NCBI RefSeq assembly: GCF_949987515.2
Contig: NC_082687.1
Coordinates: 116,541,838 to 116,605,837, forward strand
Origin: Delphinus delphis
Lineage: Eukaryota; Chordata; Mammalia; Artiodactyla; Delphinidae
DNA length: 64,000 nucleotides
Direction: 5' to 3'
Below, piece by piece: positions 10,061 through 20,750 of this stretch (the stretch's first letter is position 1; every line of letters starts with the position of its first letter). The notes beneath the pieces were generated by a model, which saw only the letters and a list, made by a program, of their open reading frames with translations, was not told where the DNA came from and searched no databases. The translations under genes and the position numbers were made by a program.

Positions 10061-12508
10061 TTTATGAGTTTCTAAAAGAAACACTTATCTGTGATAGCTA
10101 CAGGTCAAGATTTCTGAAAACCTGACCCAAAGTGTAAACCTATGAGTGTCAGAACATCTATTTATGTACAATTGTTGCACACAATATTCCAAAGAACAAT
10201 CTGAGATGTAATGGCCTGCACTTTAGAAAATCACCTTCACTACAATGTTAAGTCTCCCCTCTCAATTACTATTATGCTGTCCTGATTATTTCATATGCAT
10301 AATTATTATTTTAAATGTTTAAAACTGTAAAATAAAATTATTAATTTATCTCTACTTCTAAAAAGTCTCAAGTATCTTCTTTGCCCATCTGTTATGCCTT
10401 TTTATGGCACTTTGAAAACTGGCATGTGTTTGTTCACAGTTCATGAGAAAAATAATACAATTTCTAATTTTATAGGGTTGATATTGTCCCAGTTTTTTCT
10501 ATCTTTGAATATAAGAATCTAAGTGAAAGAGTGACAGGTAAAATTAGAGCCTTTTGCTGTCTATTGTAAAGACTTTTGGATACTTCAGCAAAATCGAGAA
10601 AGCAAATGACTCTAACGACTAGGTTACACATTCTTTTGCAAAACCAGTGATTTCCAGTTCTTTGTTTTAACAAAATGAAGGAGAACCTAGTCAAGGCATC
10701 AGGTTGGAAAGCATTAAAAATAGTTTATAGATCACTAGTTGATATTTAGTATCTGATGAGGAAGGACTGAAAAGAATTGAGTAACATTGCTAATACAAGG
10801 CTCCTAAAAATTCCATATTCTCTCTTATGGTAATAAAGAATTTAAATATTTCATTTCAGTTCACAAACGTATTTTGTATCAGTGAAGTATAAAAGAATTA
10901 CACATAAAATACAATGAAGTTATCCAGAAGTGAAATGGAAATACTAGTTTAACTAAAAAGAATGACAAAATTTCTGACTATCGATGAAAACGGTAGAAAA
11001 TCACAATGCTATTTAGATAACATTAGATACATTTAAAAGTTGAGGCTACAGATTTATTTTAATGCTAAAGTCACACTATACCTGCATGCCAATGATCCAT
11101 CTACTGCCTCTCAGCTCTAAATTCACCCTTCATTTTCTGTTCTGTGATAATGGACTTAGACCTCTTAAGCACCCTTCCTTTGCAGCAAGCACAACGTTAT
11201 GCGTTATCATTAGAGGGAGCGGGAGGAATACTGCAAAAGGAAGAAGCTCTTCCCAGTTTCAGTGTGCTGCTATTTGGGGGTTTTTCTTGCACCTACTTTA
11301 CGGTTGACATTAGTTGTATGTATGAGGACATCCAATGTCTCTCTGCTCCAACAGCATGCCCAGAGTGTATGGTCCCTCAGTGAGATCATGGTCCCAGGCT
11401 GAGCATGGTGACCATTTCATTGTGTCCCTTCTGACATGGACGCCTCACCTGCCTGTTTTTGTGCTGCTCTGCCATCAGGCAAGCATCTGATGCCATGATT
11501 CCTTCTATGTCCACCTGTCAGCACTCAGGTCCTACAGAGCATGGTTTCTCCAATGCTGGGTCCTGCAGGGTGCAGCTCTCTCTGCTTCTGCTCCCTGCAG
11601 AGCACCTTGTGCCCAATGTTGAGTTCCTATCAAACACCATTTCTCAAGCTCTGGATGCCTACAAGGTGTGTGGCTTTCTTCGGCACCCAGCTTCTGCAGA
11701 GGACAACTTCTCCAACTCTATGAGGCATGAAGTGGCCACCAGTCAGCTACTTCCCATGGCATCTCTTCCAATGACTTTATAGCAGGTCCTGAGACATAGC
11801 TCATCCATGCAAATGACTTCCGCAGAACCCTAGACAGATTCCCAACAAGTGTCACCAGCGCAGAGCCTCAGTGATTCTCCATCATTCATTGAGCCCAGCC
11901 CTGACCTCTACAAGGAGGTCTCAGTCTTAGCCTAAGGTGGGTGGCTGAGGTGAGGGGTGGGAGGTGGGGGCGCTAGAGTGCTCTATCTCAGCTCAGAGAT
12001 AGGAGATGATGTTCATTATATCTGATATTCATTCATTCATTTTATAATGTTTCACTTCTCATTAGCCACTTCCCCATTATTGCAAATCCTATTATAGTTA
12101 AGAATCCTTTTTTGTTTTGTTTTTAAACTATCATTCATGTGAAGTATTTTTGTTTTAAAAATTAGTCTTTGCATTTCATTTTATATTTTTATTTTCCATG
12201 ATTATTTAAATATAATTCTATCAAATGGACATTATTCACCAGTATATATTTTACCAGTGAGTAGATAAATGCTTTACTTCCTGATCTTTGGGTCTGTCAA
12301 ATTCATCTTCATTTTGTGTTTGCAGTGGACGACAAGTCAACAGTTCAGAGGAATGTTGGGTTATATTTTTTTTTTTTATACATGGTAGAGGTTTCTCTGT
12401 TGTCATCTGTCATCAAAAATTGCTGAGTACTCTAAAGTCATCTTACTTTCTGTGTGTGACCCTCTCTTTCTTTTCCTTGGATGCTTGCAAGTTTCTTTCT
12501 TTAAATTT
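10061..12508. other. Unassigned sequence
   Basis: I see no recognisable gene or repeat family here. The part at 11040-11990 is richer in G and C and has ORFs of 60-108 codons on the plus strand (11062-11307, 11144-11383, 11459-11782). None resembles a known protein, and they overlap in several frames. It could be an old LTR or single-copy DNA. A short (attc)n run lies at about 12020-12040. Confidence 0.4.
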
Positions 12509-12527
12509 GAAAATCAATGAGTTTATC

Positions 12528-13320
12528 TATTTTATACATAGTAGTTTGTATCTCTTAATCCTGTATCCCTATCTTGCCCCTCCCCACTCCCCTCTCCCCA
12601 TTGGTAACCACTAGTTTGTTTTCTATATGTGTGAGTCTATTTCTGTTTTGCTAATATTCCATTGTGTATACATATACCACATCTTCTTTATCCATTTATC
12701 TGTTGATGAACACTTGGGTTGCTTCCATATCTTGGGTACTGTAAATAGTGCTACAAGGATACATTGTAGGTCACAGGTAATTATAGCCATTCTTTTGTAA
12801 TAATTTTTAATGGAGTATAGTCTATAAAAACACTGAATCACCATGCTGTACACCTGAAACTAATATGATATTGTAAATCAACTATACTTCAATTAAAAAA
12901 AATAAAGTTTTGTAATAAAAAAAAAAAGATAGAAAAATACTTGCCTAGCTACAAAATACCTGACCAGTACTCCTCAAAACTGTCAAGGTCATCTAAAACA
13001 AGGAAAGGCTAAGAAACCATGACAGCCAAGAGGAGCCTCCAGGATTGTGACAGCTAAATGAGATGTGTCCTGGATGGGATCCTGGAACAGAAAAAAGGAC
13101 AGTAGCTAAAAACTAAGGAAATATGAATAAAGTATGGTCTTCAGTTAATAATAATATATCAGTATCAGTTCATTAGTTGTAACAAATGTACCATATTAAT
13201 GTACAATGTTAGTAAAAGGGGAAACTGACGGCAGTTATATGGGAACGTGCTTACACTATACTCTCAGTTTTTCTGTAAATTATAAACTGTTCTAAAAAAT
13301 AAAGCCAATTTTTTAAAAAG
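12528..13320 (+). mobile_element. L1 insertion with inverted 5' part and extra 3' segment
   Basis: 12528 to about 12775 is antisense L1 (ORF2 end plus 3'UTR), and about 12790-12930 is the sense L1 terminus (tacacctgaaactaatatg ... poly(A)). This is the pattern of twin-primed reverse transcription. 12931-13320 resembles the 3' end of an older L1-type repeat ending ctaaaaaataaagcc plus A-rich tail. The whole block lies between gaaaatcaatgagtttatc (12509-12527) and gaaaatcaattagtttatc (13321-13339), a 19-bp direct repeat with one mismatch. Confidence 0.6.
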
Positions 13321-13437
13321 GAAAATCAATTAGTTTATCAGAAAATGTCTTTTTATCTTTGTTAATATTTTTGAGTCACTGAAATACAGTAAGTGTTCTG
13401 AACCTGCCTATTAGTTTATCTTTCATTATGGAAATAT

Positions 13438-15292
13438 TCTTTTTGTTTTTATTGTGATAGGAATATCTAATATGAGATCTACCGCCCTTAACAGATTGTT
13501 AGGTGCACAATACAGTACTGTTATCTATAGGCACAGTGCTGTACAGCAGATCTTTAAAAATCACTCATCTTGCATAACTGAAATTTTATACCAGCTGATG
13601 AGCAACTCCCAATTTCTCCCTACCTTTGACCGCTGGCAAACACCATTTCACTCTGTTTCTTTGACTTTGACTATTTTAGATCTAATGTAAGTAGAATCAG
13701 GCAATAATTGTCCTTCTGTGACTAGCTTATTTCACTCAGCATAACATCCTTAAGGTTCATACACATTGTTGTATATGACAGCATTTCCTTCTTTTTAAAG
13801 ACTGAATCATAGTTCATTGTATGTATATGCCTATTTTTTAGTCCATTCATCTGTAAATAAACATTTAGGTTGGTTCCACATCTTGGCTATTATGAATAAT
13901 TCTGCAATTAACATGGAAGTGCTAATATCTCTTCAGGATTCTGATTTCAATTCTTTTAGATAGATACCAAAAAGTAGGTTTCATATGGTAGATCTATTTT
14001 TAATTTGGGGGGGAACCTCCATATTGTTTTCCATAGAAGCTACACCATTTTGCATTCCCACCAGCAGTGTACAAGGGTTCCAATTTCTCTACATTCTCAC
14101 CAACACTTGTCTTTTTTTTTAAATAGCCATTCTAACAGATGTGAGGTGATATCTCATTGTGGTTTGATTTGCATTTCCTGATGATTAGTGGCACTGAGCA
14201 CTTTTTCATACACTTGGTCATCTGTATGTCTTCTTTGGAGAAATTACTCAAATCCCTAGCCTGCTTTTTATTACAGTTATTAGTTTTTTGCTATTGAGAT
14301 GTAGAAGTTCCTTATATATTTTGGAAGTTAACCCCTTATCAGATATCTTCAGTAAAGTTACAGGACACAAAAATCAGTTGTGTTTCTACACATTAATAAC
14401 AAACTACTGGAAAAGGAAATTAGGAAAACTTCCATTTACAATAACATCAAAAGAATAAAATACTTAGGAATAAAGTTAGCTAAGCAAATTAAAAACTTGT
14501 GTACTGAAAATTACAAAACACTTATGAAATTAAAGAATAAAAAAACAACTGGAAAGATACCTCATGTTCATGGATCGGAAGAACTAATATTGTTAAAATG
14601 TCCATACTACCCAAAGTTATGGACAGATTCAATGCAATTCCTATCAAAATCCCAATGGCATTTTTTACAGAAATAGAAAAAGCAATTCTAAAATTCACAT
14701 GGAACCACAAAAGACTCTGAATAGCTAAAGAAATCTTGAAAAAGAAGAACCAAGCTGTAGGTATCACATGTCCTGGTTTCAAAATATACTACAAAGTTAC
14801 AGTAATCAAAATAGTATGGTACTGGCATAAAGACAGTTATATATAGACCAATGGAACAGAATAGAGAGCCCAGAAATACGCCCCCATTTATGTGGTCAAC
14901 AGATCTTTGACAAGGGTGCCAAGACTACACAATGGAAAGAGGATAGTAACTTTAAAAAAGAGTGTTGGAAAAACTAGATAGCACATCCCAAAGAATGCAA
15001 TTGGACTCATCTTACACCACACACAAAAATCAACTTAAAATTGATTTAAACCTGAAACTGTAAAACTCCTAGAAGAAAATATAGGAGAAAGCTTCATGAC
15101 TTGGGTCTTGACAAGTATTTCATGGATATGACATCAAAACCAGGCAACAAAAGGAAAAAAAAAAAGACAAAAAGGAAAAAAAACAGGCAACAAAAGGAAA
15201 AAAAAACACAAAAAACTAAAAAGCTTCTGTATAACAAAGGAAACAAAAGAGGTAAAGACAACCTACAAAATGGGAGAAAATTCTTGCAAATT
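13438..15292 (-). mobile_element. L1 fragment with 5' inversion (twin priming)
   Basis: 13438 to about 14347 is minus-strand L1 (ORF2 C-terminal region to 3'UTR, T-rich left end). About 14348-15292 is plus-strand L1 ORF2, from just after the RT active site to gggagaaaattcttgcaaa. In an uninverted L1 that last text directly precedes the point where the minus-strand half begins, so the halves are contiguous segments in opposite orientation. The longest surviving frame is 14380-14676 (plus). A short internal duplication of aggcaacaaaaggaaaaa occurs near 15141 and 15184. Confidence 0.8.
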
Positions 15293-15321
15293 AGCAAAAT
15301 GTTTAAAACCATTAAACTATT

Positions 15322-15540
15322 GCTGTGCTCTGTAACAGACAGTAGCCACATGTGATGATTTAATTTTAAATTTAGCTGCATTAAAATGAAATAAAATTTA
15401 AAGTGCAATCCCTCAGTCACTCTAGCCACATTTTAAAGTGTTCAATAGCCACATATGGCTTGTGGCTCTCATATCGGACGGGACAGATATAGAACATTAG
15501 CATCATTGCAGAAAGTTCTACTGTACAGTACTATATTCAA
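15322..15540 (-). mobile_element. MER5A-like hAT DNA transposon
   Basis: It contains tagccacatgtg near the left, catatggcttgtggct in the middle, and gacagatatagaacatt with cattgcagaaagttctac at the right. This is the layout of the short non-autonomous hAT-Charlie element MER5A in reverse orientation. It is diverged and non-coding. The next SINE begins at its right end. Confidence 0.75.
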
Positions 15541-15551
15541 AGAGTAGACCA

Positions 15552-15755
15552 GGGCTTCCCTGGTGGCACAGAGAGTCTGCCTGCTGATGCAGGGAACACG
15601 GGTTCGTGCCCCAGCCTGGGAAGATCCCACATGCCGCGGAGCGGCTGGGCCCGTGAGCCATGGCCGCTGAGCCTGCGTCCGGAGCCTGTGCTCCGCAACG
15701 GGAGAGGCCACAACACTGAGAGGCCCGCGTACAGAAAAAAAAAAAAAAAAAAAAA
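15552..15755 (+). mobile_element. CHR-type SINE (short form)
   Basis: Complete: agggcttccctggtggcaca to cgcgtacag plus a ~20 A tail. It is flanked by the direct repeat agtagacc (left 15543-15550; right from 15755). Confidence 0.95.
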
Positions 15756-16255
15756 GTAGACCAATAGAGTATTAGTCATGTATTAATAACTAATATTTGT
15801 TGAATTGATTAAGGTGGGGTTCTTTCCTGGGGAAAAATGATTGTACTTTGCTGTGTTTTGATATTTTTTAAGTGTAGAAAGTTTATGTCTACTTATAAAA
15901 ACTTGGCTAGATGTTCAGAAATTTTGAAAATTATTGTGATATTTTTTGGTTGCTCCTTTTGAAAACTGTTAGTTTTCTGTGTAGGATTTCACTGACAGGA
16001 TCTGAAGGAGAAGGCACTAGTATATTACACCAAGAGAAGGCCGTAATTGTCTCTGTTTTTGTGCTGCTCCTTCCTCTACTCACCCTTTGAGCCACTGTGC
16101 TACAACCACATTCCGACGTAGCCCTGAAAGGCAGGGGAGGAAAACTTTGGGCTACCTGGGAAATTATGAACTTGGAAAAAATAAAATTGGAAAATTTGTG
16201 ATAAGGATGTCTGGGGAAAGATATGTATAGGGGCAGAATGGTTTCAGAATACAAA
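15756..16255. other. Unassigned sequence
   Basis: This is AT-rich at first, then mixed. The minus-strand ORF at 15931-16254 (107 codons) has no recognisable domain. Nothing further is supported. Confidence 0.35.
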
Positions 16256-16870
16256 GATCATGTGACATGTGAATGCCACTGGAGGGCACAATCAATGCAG
16301 AGTAGGCTCTCAGTAACAGGAGCACAGTCTGATCCATCCTAAGGATGTCAGACAGTTTTCTTCCCCAGCCACTTCTGGTCCTTATTCAGTGGAGCTTCAC
16401 ATGACTTGATCAAGGCGTTAGGATGGAGGCCATACATGAGTTCAGCTACAGGATACCACCAGTGCTAACTGCCCAACCTGCCAGCAGTAGAGGCCAGGCC
16501 AATACTGAGCCCCTGAAATGTCAATATTTCTGGCAGGACCATCCAGCTACCTTGTAGAAGGTTAACTGATTACACTGAACCTTCCCATGGGATGCAGTGC
16601 TTCATCCTCACAGGATTACATACATTTTCTTGGCATAGATGGTGTTCTCTGCTTGCAGTACTTCTGCCAGCACCACTATTTGTGGACTTTCAAATAACCT
16701 GGGTCTAATACACTCCCATCTAGGACAGGTTGAGGGCTGCTCCTAGGAGCTTTTACTGCCTGGCACCTCTGGCTTTCCCTGCTCAGGAAACCAAGGTTAC
16801 TTCTGCAAACAGAGAAAGTCTCTGGATGAGAGTGGCAGCTGTTTGCAGTAAGAAGACACCAGCATGCCCA
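16256..16870 (+). pseudogene. Ancient ERV-L pol (integrase) fossil
   Basis: Reading across frame changes, 16380-16720 gives short stretches typical of ERV-L integrase. There is a CPTCQQ-like zinc-finger end near 16470, a region matching the D/HPATWW...DYI block around the first catalytic aspartate (16535-16590), and a weakly readable following core strand. It is dense with stops and indels, with no LTRs adjacent, and far more decayed than the provirus at 19.8-26 kb. Family-level call only. Confidence 0.5.
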
Positions 16871-18560
16871 GGAATGGTAAATGCCTAAGAGATACTGGCA
16901 AGGCACTAACAGTGTCTTCTAGACATGAAGACCAGTTTTCTAATATATTTTCTGTGGGGATGTGGATTATAAGAATTTGTAAGAATTTTCAGGAAGTTAA
17001 AGACATGAAAAAAATTAGAACCATTGATGGTGTTGTAAAAGAGATGTAATCAAATGATTTTAAAACTTGTAATTTCTAGAAACTATTCTACGTCTGGGAT
17101 AGCCCCAATACCAGCAAGTAAAACTGAAATAAAAGAGTTGGATTTCAATTGAATAAAGGAAGTACACTAAAGATTTATTATTTTATGATCTTTACAGTTT
17201 ATTTTTCATTTAATATTGGGTATCTTTGGTTTGGTTTAGTTGTTCTTTCTTGTTTGTTTTTGTTTTTTTTCCTGTTTGGAAGGAAATTAGATATCTGGAT
17301 ACTGCCTTCACCTGTAAAATGGGGCTTTGGGAGACAAATTATTTGATCTCTAAGATCTCTGTCAGATGTTGTATTTTATAATTTTATAAACAGAATGAAA
17401 AATAGATAGTATTAGAAACTATGAATAAATAGAAGAACAAACAATAGCCACGTCAGAATATTTGTATTTGTGACATACTCAAGTTGGTTTAAAAGTATTC
17501 ATAAAATATTCAACAAAACACTATATTATAACATTATAGCCTCAAAATATTCTCCCAAGAGTTTAAATTTTTTTGAAAAAAAATTCTGAGGAAAAAGAAT
17601 AACAAAAAGAGTATCTATTTAAGGGACATGACCAATTACTATTAATAAAGAAGGAATGACAATGAAGGAAAACTGTAAATGTCTCTTCCTAGAAACCAAT
17701 TCCACACATTTATCCATAATGGAAAATGAGGTGGAGGAGAATGGTGAGCACCTGATTGTCTCTTTGGTTCTTAACTCCAAAGACAATATTGCCAGCCTGC
17801 AGCATCTGCTCTTCAGCTAATACTTCAAGGAGCTGAATACATTTCATTCTTGCTGATAAATCCGCTCAAAAGAAAGGCTGCTGTCGGAATGAGAGCAAAC
17901 CGCCTGCCACAGTGAAAGAGCATAGCCATTGGAAGAAGGAGATGTAAAGTCTGGTTCTGGTTCTACCATTTCATCATCTTAATCAGCCTGGGTCTCTTCT
18001 TCATGAATGCAATAGAGACAACAATACCACTCACCACGTAGCATTCGTGTGACAGTCAAAAGAGACAGTGTATGTGAAAGCAGCTTGAAAGCTGCAAGAT
18101 GACTTGTTCTTTCAATTGTGCATAAGCCTGTGACTCAGGACTCTCTTATTTAGTCCTAGAGACCATGTAGTCAGTAGGAGTAAAATGGAAATCTGCAGAA
18201 ATGGCCCTTGTTTGGTTGATAATAACCTCCCCATCCCTAGCTTAAGTTTTACAGCAAAAGAATAATACCATAAGAAAAATGATTTTTTCAGTCTTAAGAG
18301 TCAAGAACTTAATAGATAGGGTGCCATTGCAGTTTTCCCAGTGTTCTCGTGTGCTTATTAGTAGTGCCCTCTTGTTATTAAAGGTGTTCTATTTATCCTA
18401 TAAATTACATAATCACTACAGAGTGCTAATAGGTCCTAATAATAAGGTGCCATCCCAGCAGCAGGTTCATGTAGTCATTAGTGAGAAACTATCCAACGTT
18501 CTGGCTATGTGAGGTGCTATCAACCCTCTCTCCCTCCCAACTCCTTGCTGGAGTGATTGA
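16871..18560. other. Mostly unassigned, with a MIR-like piece
   Basis: About 17930-18100 resembles a plus-strand MIR SINE (tggttctggttctaccattt followed by the conserved central region). The rest shows no gene or repeat I can name. ORFs at 16864-17049, 17149-17346 and 18279-18512 are short and unremarkable. Confidence 0.35.
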
Positions 18561-19060
18561 TGCAACTAATAAAATAACAAGTGAACCATTGGATTCAGTT
18601 CTAGAAGAGTTGGAATACTATGATTAAGGTGTCTCACTGGACTAAAAGTCCAATTTCTTCTTCTTCCATAGAAATAGAGTTTAGCTAGTTCAGGGCTGCC
18701 AACCAGAGAATATACTTCCTTCCTTGCATTCTTTATGCCACGTGTTGCCATTGGCTGAGTTCTGATGAATGGAATGTTTGTAGGGGTGATGGGTGGCACT
18801 TCCAGGCCTGGCTTACAATCATGCATGTACCCCAAGCTCTTCCCTTTCCCACAGGCACAGTCCACGGTAACTCAGCTTTCATCTTCCTGATGCCAATCAC
18901 CCGAGGGAAGGAAGCATCTGTGCAGAGCAGAGCTGGCTCTTGCTCTAGATCACTCATCTCAGTTAAGTGAGAGGGAAATAAACTTGCTTTTTAGGCCATT
19001 CCGGTTTTGGATCTTTTTGTTACAACACCCCTACTTCACTGTAACTAACATAGAGAGCTT
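18561..19060 (+). mobile_element. MaLR (MLT1-like) LTR
   Basis: The right part carries a typical MaLR LTR 3' end: gtgagagggaaataaacttg, a ttttaggccattccggtttt block and tttttgttacaacacc followed by taactaacata. The left boundary is uncertain. No internal retroviral sequence is attached. Confidence 0.5.
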
Positions 19061-19368
19061 TTGGACGTCTTTGGAAAGCAAGTACAGTGCTATAGCAGGA
19101 GAAGGAGTAAACCAAGATGATGGACCGTGGGAAGACACTTGCCTGTTGAGCAGATGTGGGGAAAGACAACCCGGGGGGGAGCCAGCTGGCTGGCCTGAGG
19201 GACTCCTTCACTGTCCTTATCCGTTTCTGTCCTGCTTCTCCCTCACACTAGCGGCGCAGTCAGGAGATAACACTGTTGTGCCTAGGAGAACCCCACCTCA
19301 GTTTTACTTGAAAACAGAGTTCTTCCCAAAATAATTCAAAAGAAATATCTCAGACTGCCTACTGGTCA

Positions 19369-19412
<44 letters not shown>

Positions 19413-19754
19413 ACTACCACCGCCACCACCACCACACCACCAACTCAACTCCATCTTGCACTGCCTTTTGTCCCCTACTACCAAAGAAACTGAACACACT
19501 GATTTGCATGGCTGTTGAAGGGTCACATTAAATCCTGATTGATATAAGTGGGTAAATAAAAACCACAAGCCACTAAAGGAGACACAAAAGGTTGGAGACG
19601 ATGGAACAAACTGAGCAACCAGAACAGATGGTTCCTACAGATGTGGGAAAGTCAAATAGAAAAAGCTATGCCATAATTCAAAGGGGAAAACAAATGGAAA
19701 AAATAATGAATGGAATCTTATACCTGGACGATGGGAAAACTAGTAAAATAGTCT
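19061..19754. other. Unassigned sequence with microsatellite
   Basis: Single-copy-like DNA. It contains the (CA)n/(ACC)n tract described separately and the left flank of the provirus. Confidence 0.4.
19369..19441. repeat. (CA)n followed by (ACC)n microsatellite
   Basis: There are about 21 uninterrupted CA dinucleotides (19370-19412), then an imperfect cca/acc triplet tract to 19441. It is likely length-polymorphic. Confidence 0.97.
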
Positions 19755-19860
19755 TGTTCAGGCTTCAGAGGCAGAAGCAGGCCTCTGCCCGTGACCCTGC
19801 CTGGACTGCGCGCCTGCTTGCCCACCTAACAATTGCTGCTAGCAAGTCAAGCAGCGCTTA

Positions 19861-20358
19861 TGATAAGAAAGGGAGGGGGTCTTGGAATTTCTTCAGCTCT
19901 GGGGACCTGGCCAGTCTCCTGGGGTCTAGAAAATCTTGTGACTCACCTGGTAAAACCAAGAGCATTCATTTAAAGTGAATCCAGAGCTGCATTTGATATC
20001 AGTTTGAGGCCAGGAATTATAAACAGAAGCCCCCAGAACTCCAATCTGAAGTCTCACCCGTGGGGTGGACGCACCACCCGGGACCCTTCCCATATGGGGC
20101 TCCAGACTGCTGTCACTCGGGACTTCCCAGCTGCTGTCTGGATCTGGAAGTAGGTGTCGGCCCAATTCGGTGATGTATACCTTATTACGTTTCTCTAAAA
20201 TTCTTATTCTTTTCCTTCTAATGATTGTATATTAAAATTAAGTTAAATCACCTTTCATTGAAGAATTGATTAAAGCTGTTTATTTGTGTGAAACGAGTGG
20301 TTATTTTGCCAGTGAATCCAATGAACCTTAAAACTGAAAGCAGTCTTTCGGCAAAACA
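19861..20358 (+). repeat. 5' LTR of the provirus
   Basis: It is about 498 bp, nearly co-linear with 25543-26054. It starts tgataagaaagggaggggg if a TG start is assumed and ends ctttcggcaaaaca. An attaaa polyadenylation-like signal lies near 20268. It lacks about 14-16 bp present in the 3' copy after gagctgcattt. Similarity to the 3' LTR also covers about nine bases upstream of 19861, so the exact left edge is unsettled; an alternative TG start is at 19755. Confidence 0.8.
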
Positions 20359-20363
20359 TTAAT

Positions 20364-20381
20364 TGGCGCTGTAAGCAGGAT
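20364..20381 (+). promoter_or_regulatory. Primer-binding site, tRNA-Ser type
   Basis: The stretch tggcgctgtaagcaggat starts 6 nt after the LTR end. Its reverse complement ends in GCGCCA and matches the 3' end of vertebrate tRNA-Ser(CGA), as I recall it, with a single mismatch. This would prime minus-strand DNA synthesis in the parent virus. Confidence 0.75.
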
Positions 20382-20393
20382 TCACAGAGCAAA

Positions 20394-20750
20394 ATGCCTC
20401 TCTTCAAAAAGAAGGAAGTTAAAGTTGATCAGGCTTTTATTCCAGGATGGGACGAGCTCCCTTACAGCTCATTAGCGGCAGAATGGGGTATATCGACAGG
20501 ACTGTGTGAGAAGCGGGAGTCTAAATTAAAGCGGGCCAAACCTTTAGAAGTCAGTGAATGCTTGCGGCTCCTGCCAATTGAGAAAGGACAAAAATGTACT
20601 GTGCTGCGTCGGAGAGGCTGGATCCCCCTCTCTGCCTACTGTAAAGTACATGAAGCCAAATTAAAAGTGGTAGAAATGAAACCAAACTGGAGAAGAATTA
20701 TGAGGTTTGCAAGGATGTCTGTCCATGTTACAATGTCAAAATCACCTTAG
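20394..20750 (+). pseudogene. ORF in the gag position of the provirus
   Basis: A 118-codon ORF opens 12-13 nt after the primer-binding site, where gag is expected to begin. The predicted protein is basic (many K and R) with no zinc knuckle or major homology region visible. A mid-protein RRRGWIPLSAYCKVHE stretch and a C-terminus ending VTMSKSP are all I can describe. Only its place supports a gag N-terminal remnant. It is much shorter than a full gag (about 400-600 residues). Confidence 0.4.

Noticed and set aside
15101..15355. Lysine-rich ORF KKKKTKRKKNRQQKEKK
   Set aside because: Translation of an A-rich duplicated tract inside an L1 ORF2 fragment.
19359..19568. ORF with poly-(VC) repeats
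   Set aside because: Antisense translation of the (CA)n microsatellite.
19592..19978. 128-codon ORF overlapping the 5' LTR
   Set aside because: It runs from flanking DNA into the LTR with no domain; chance frame.
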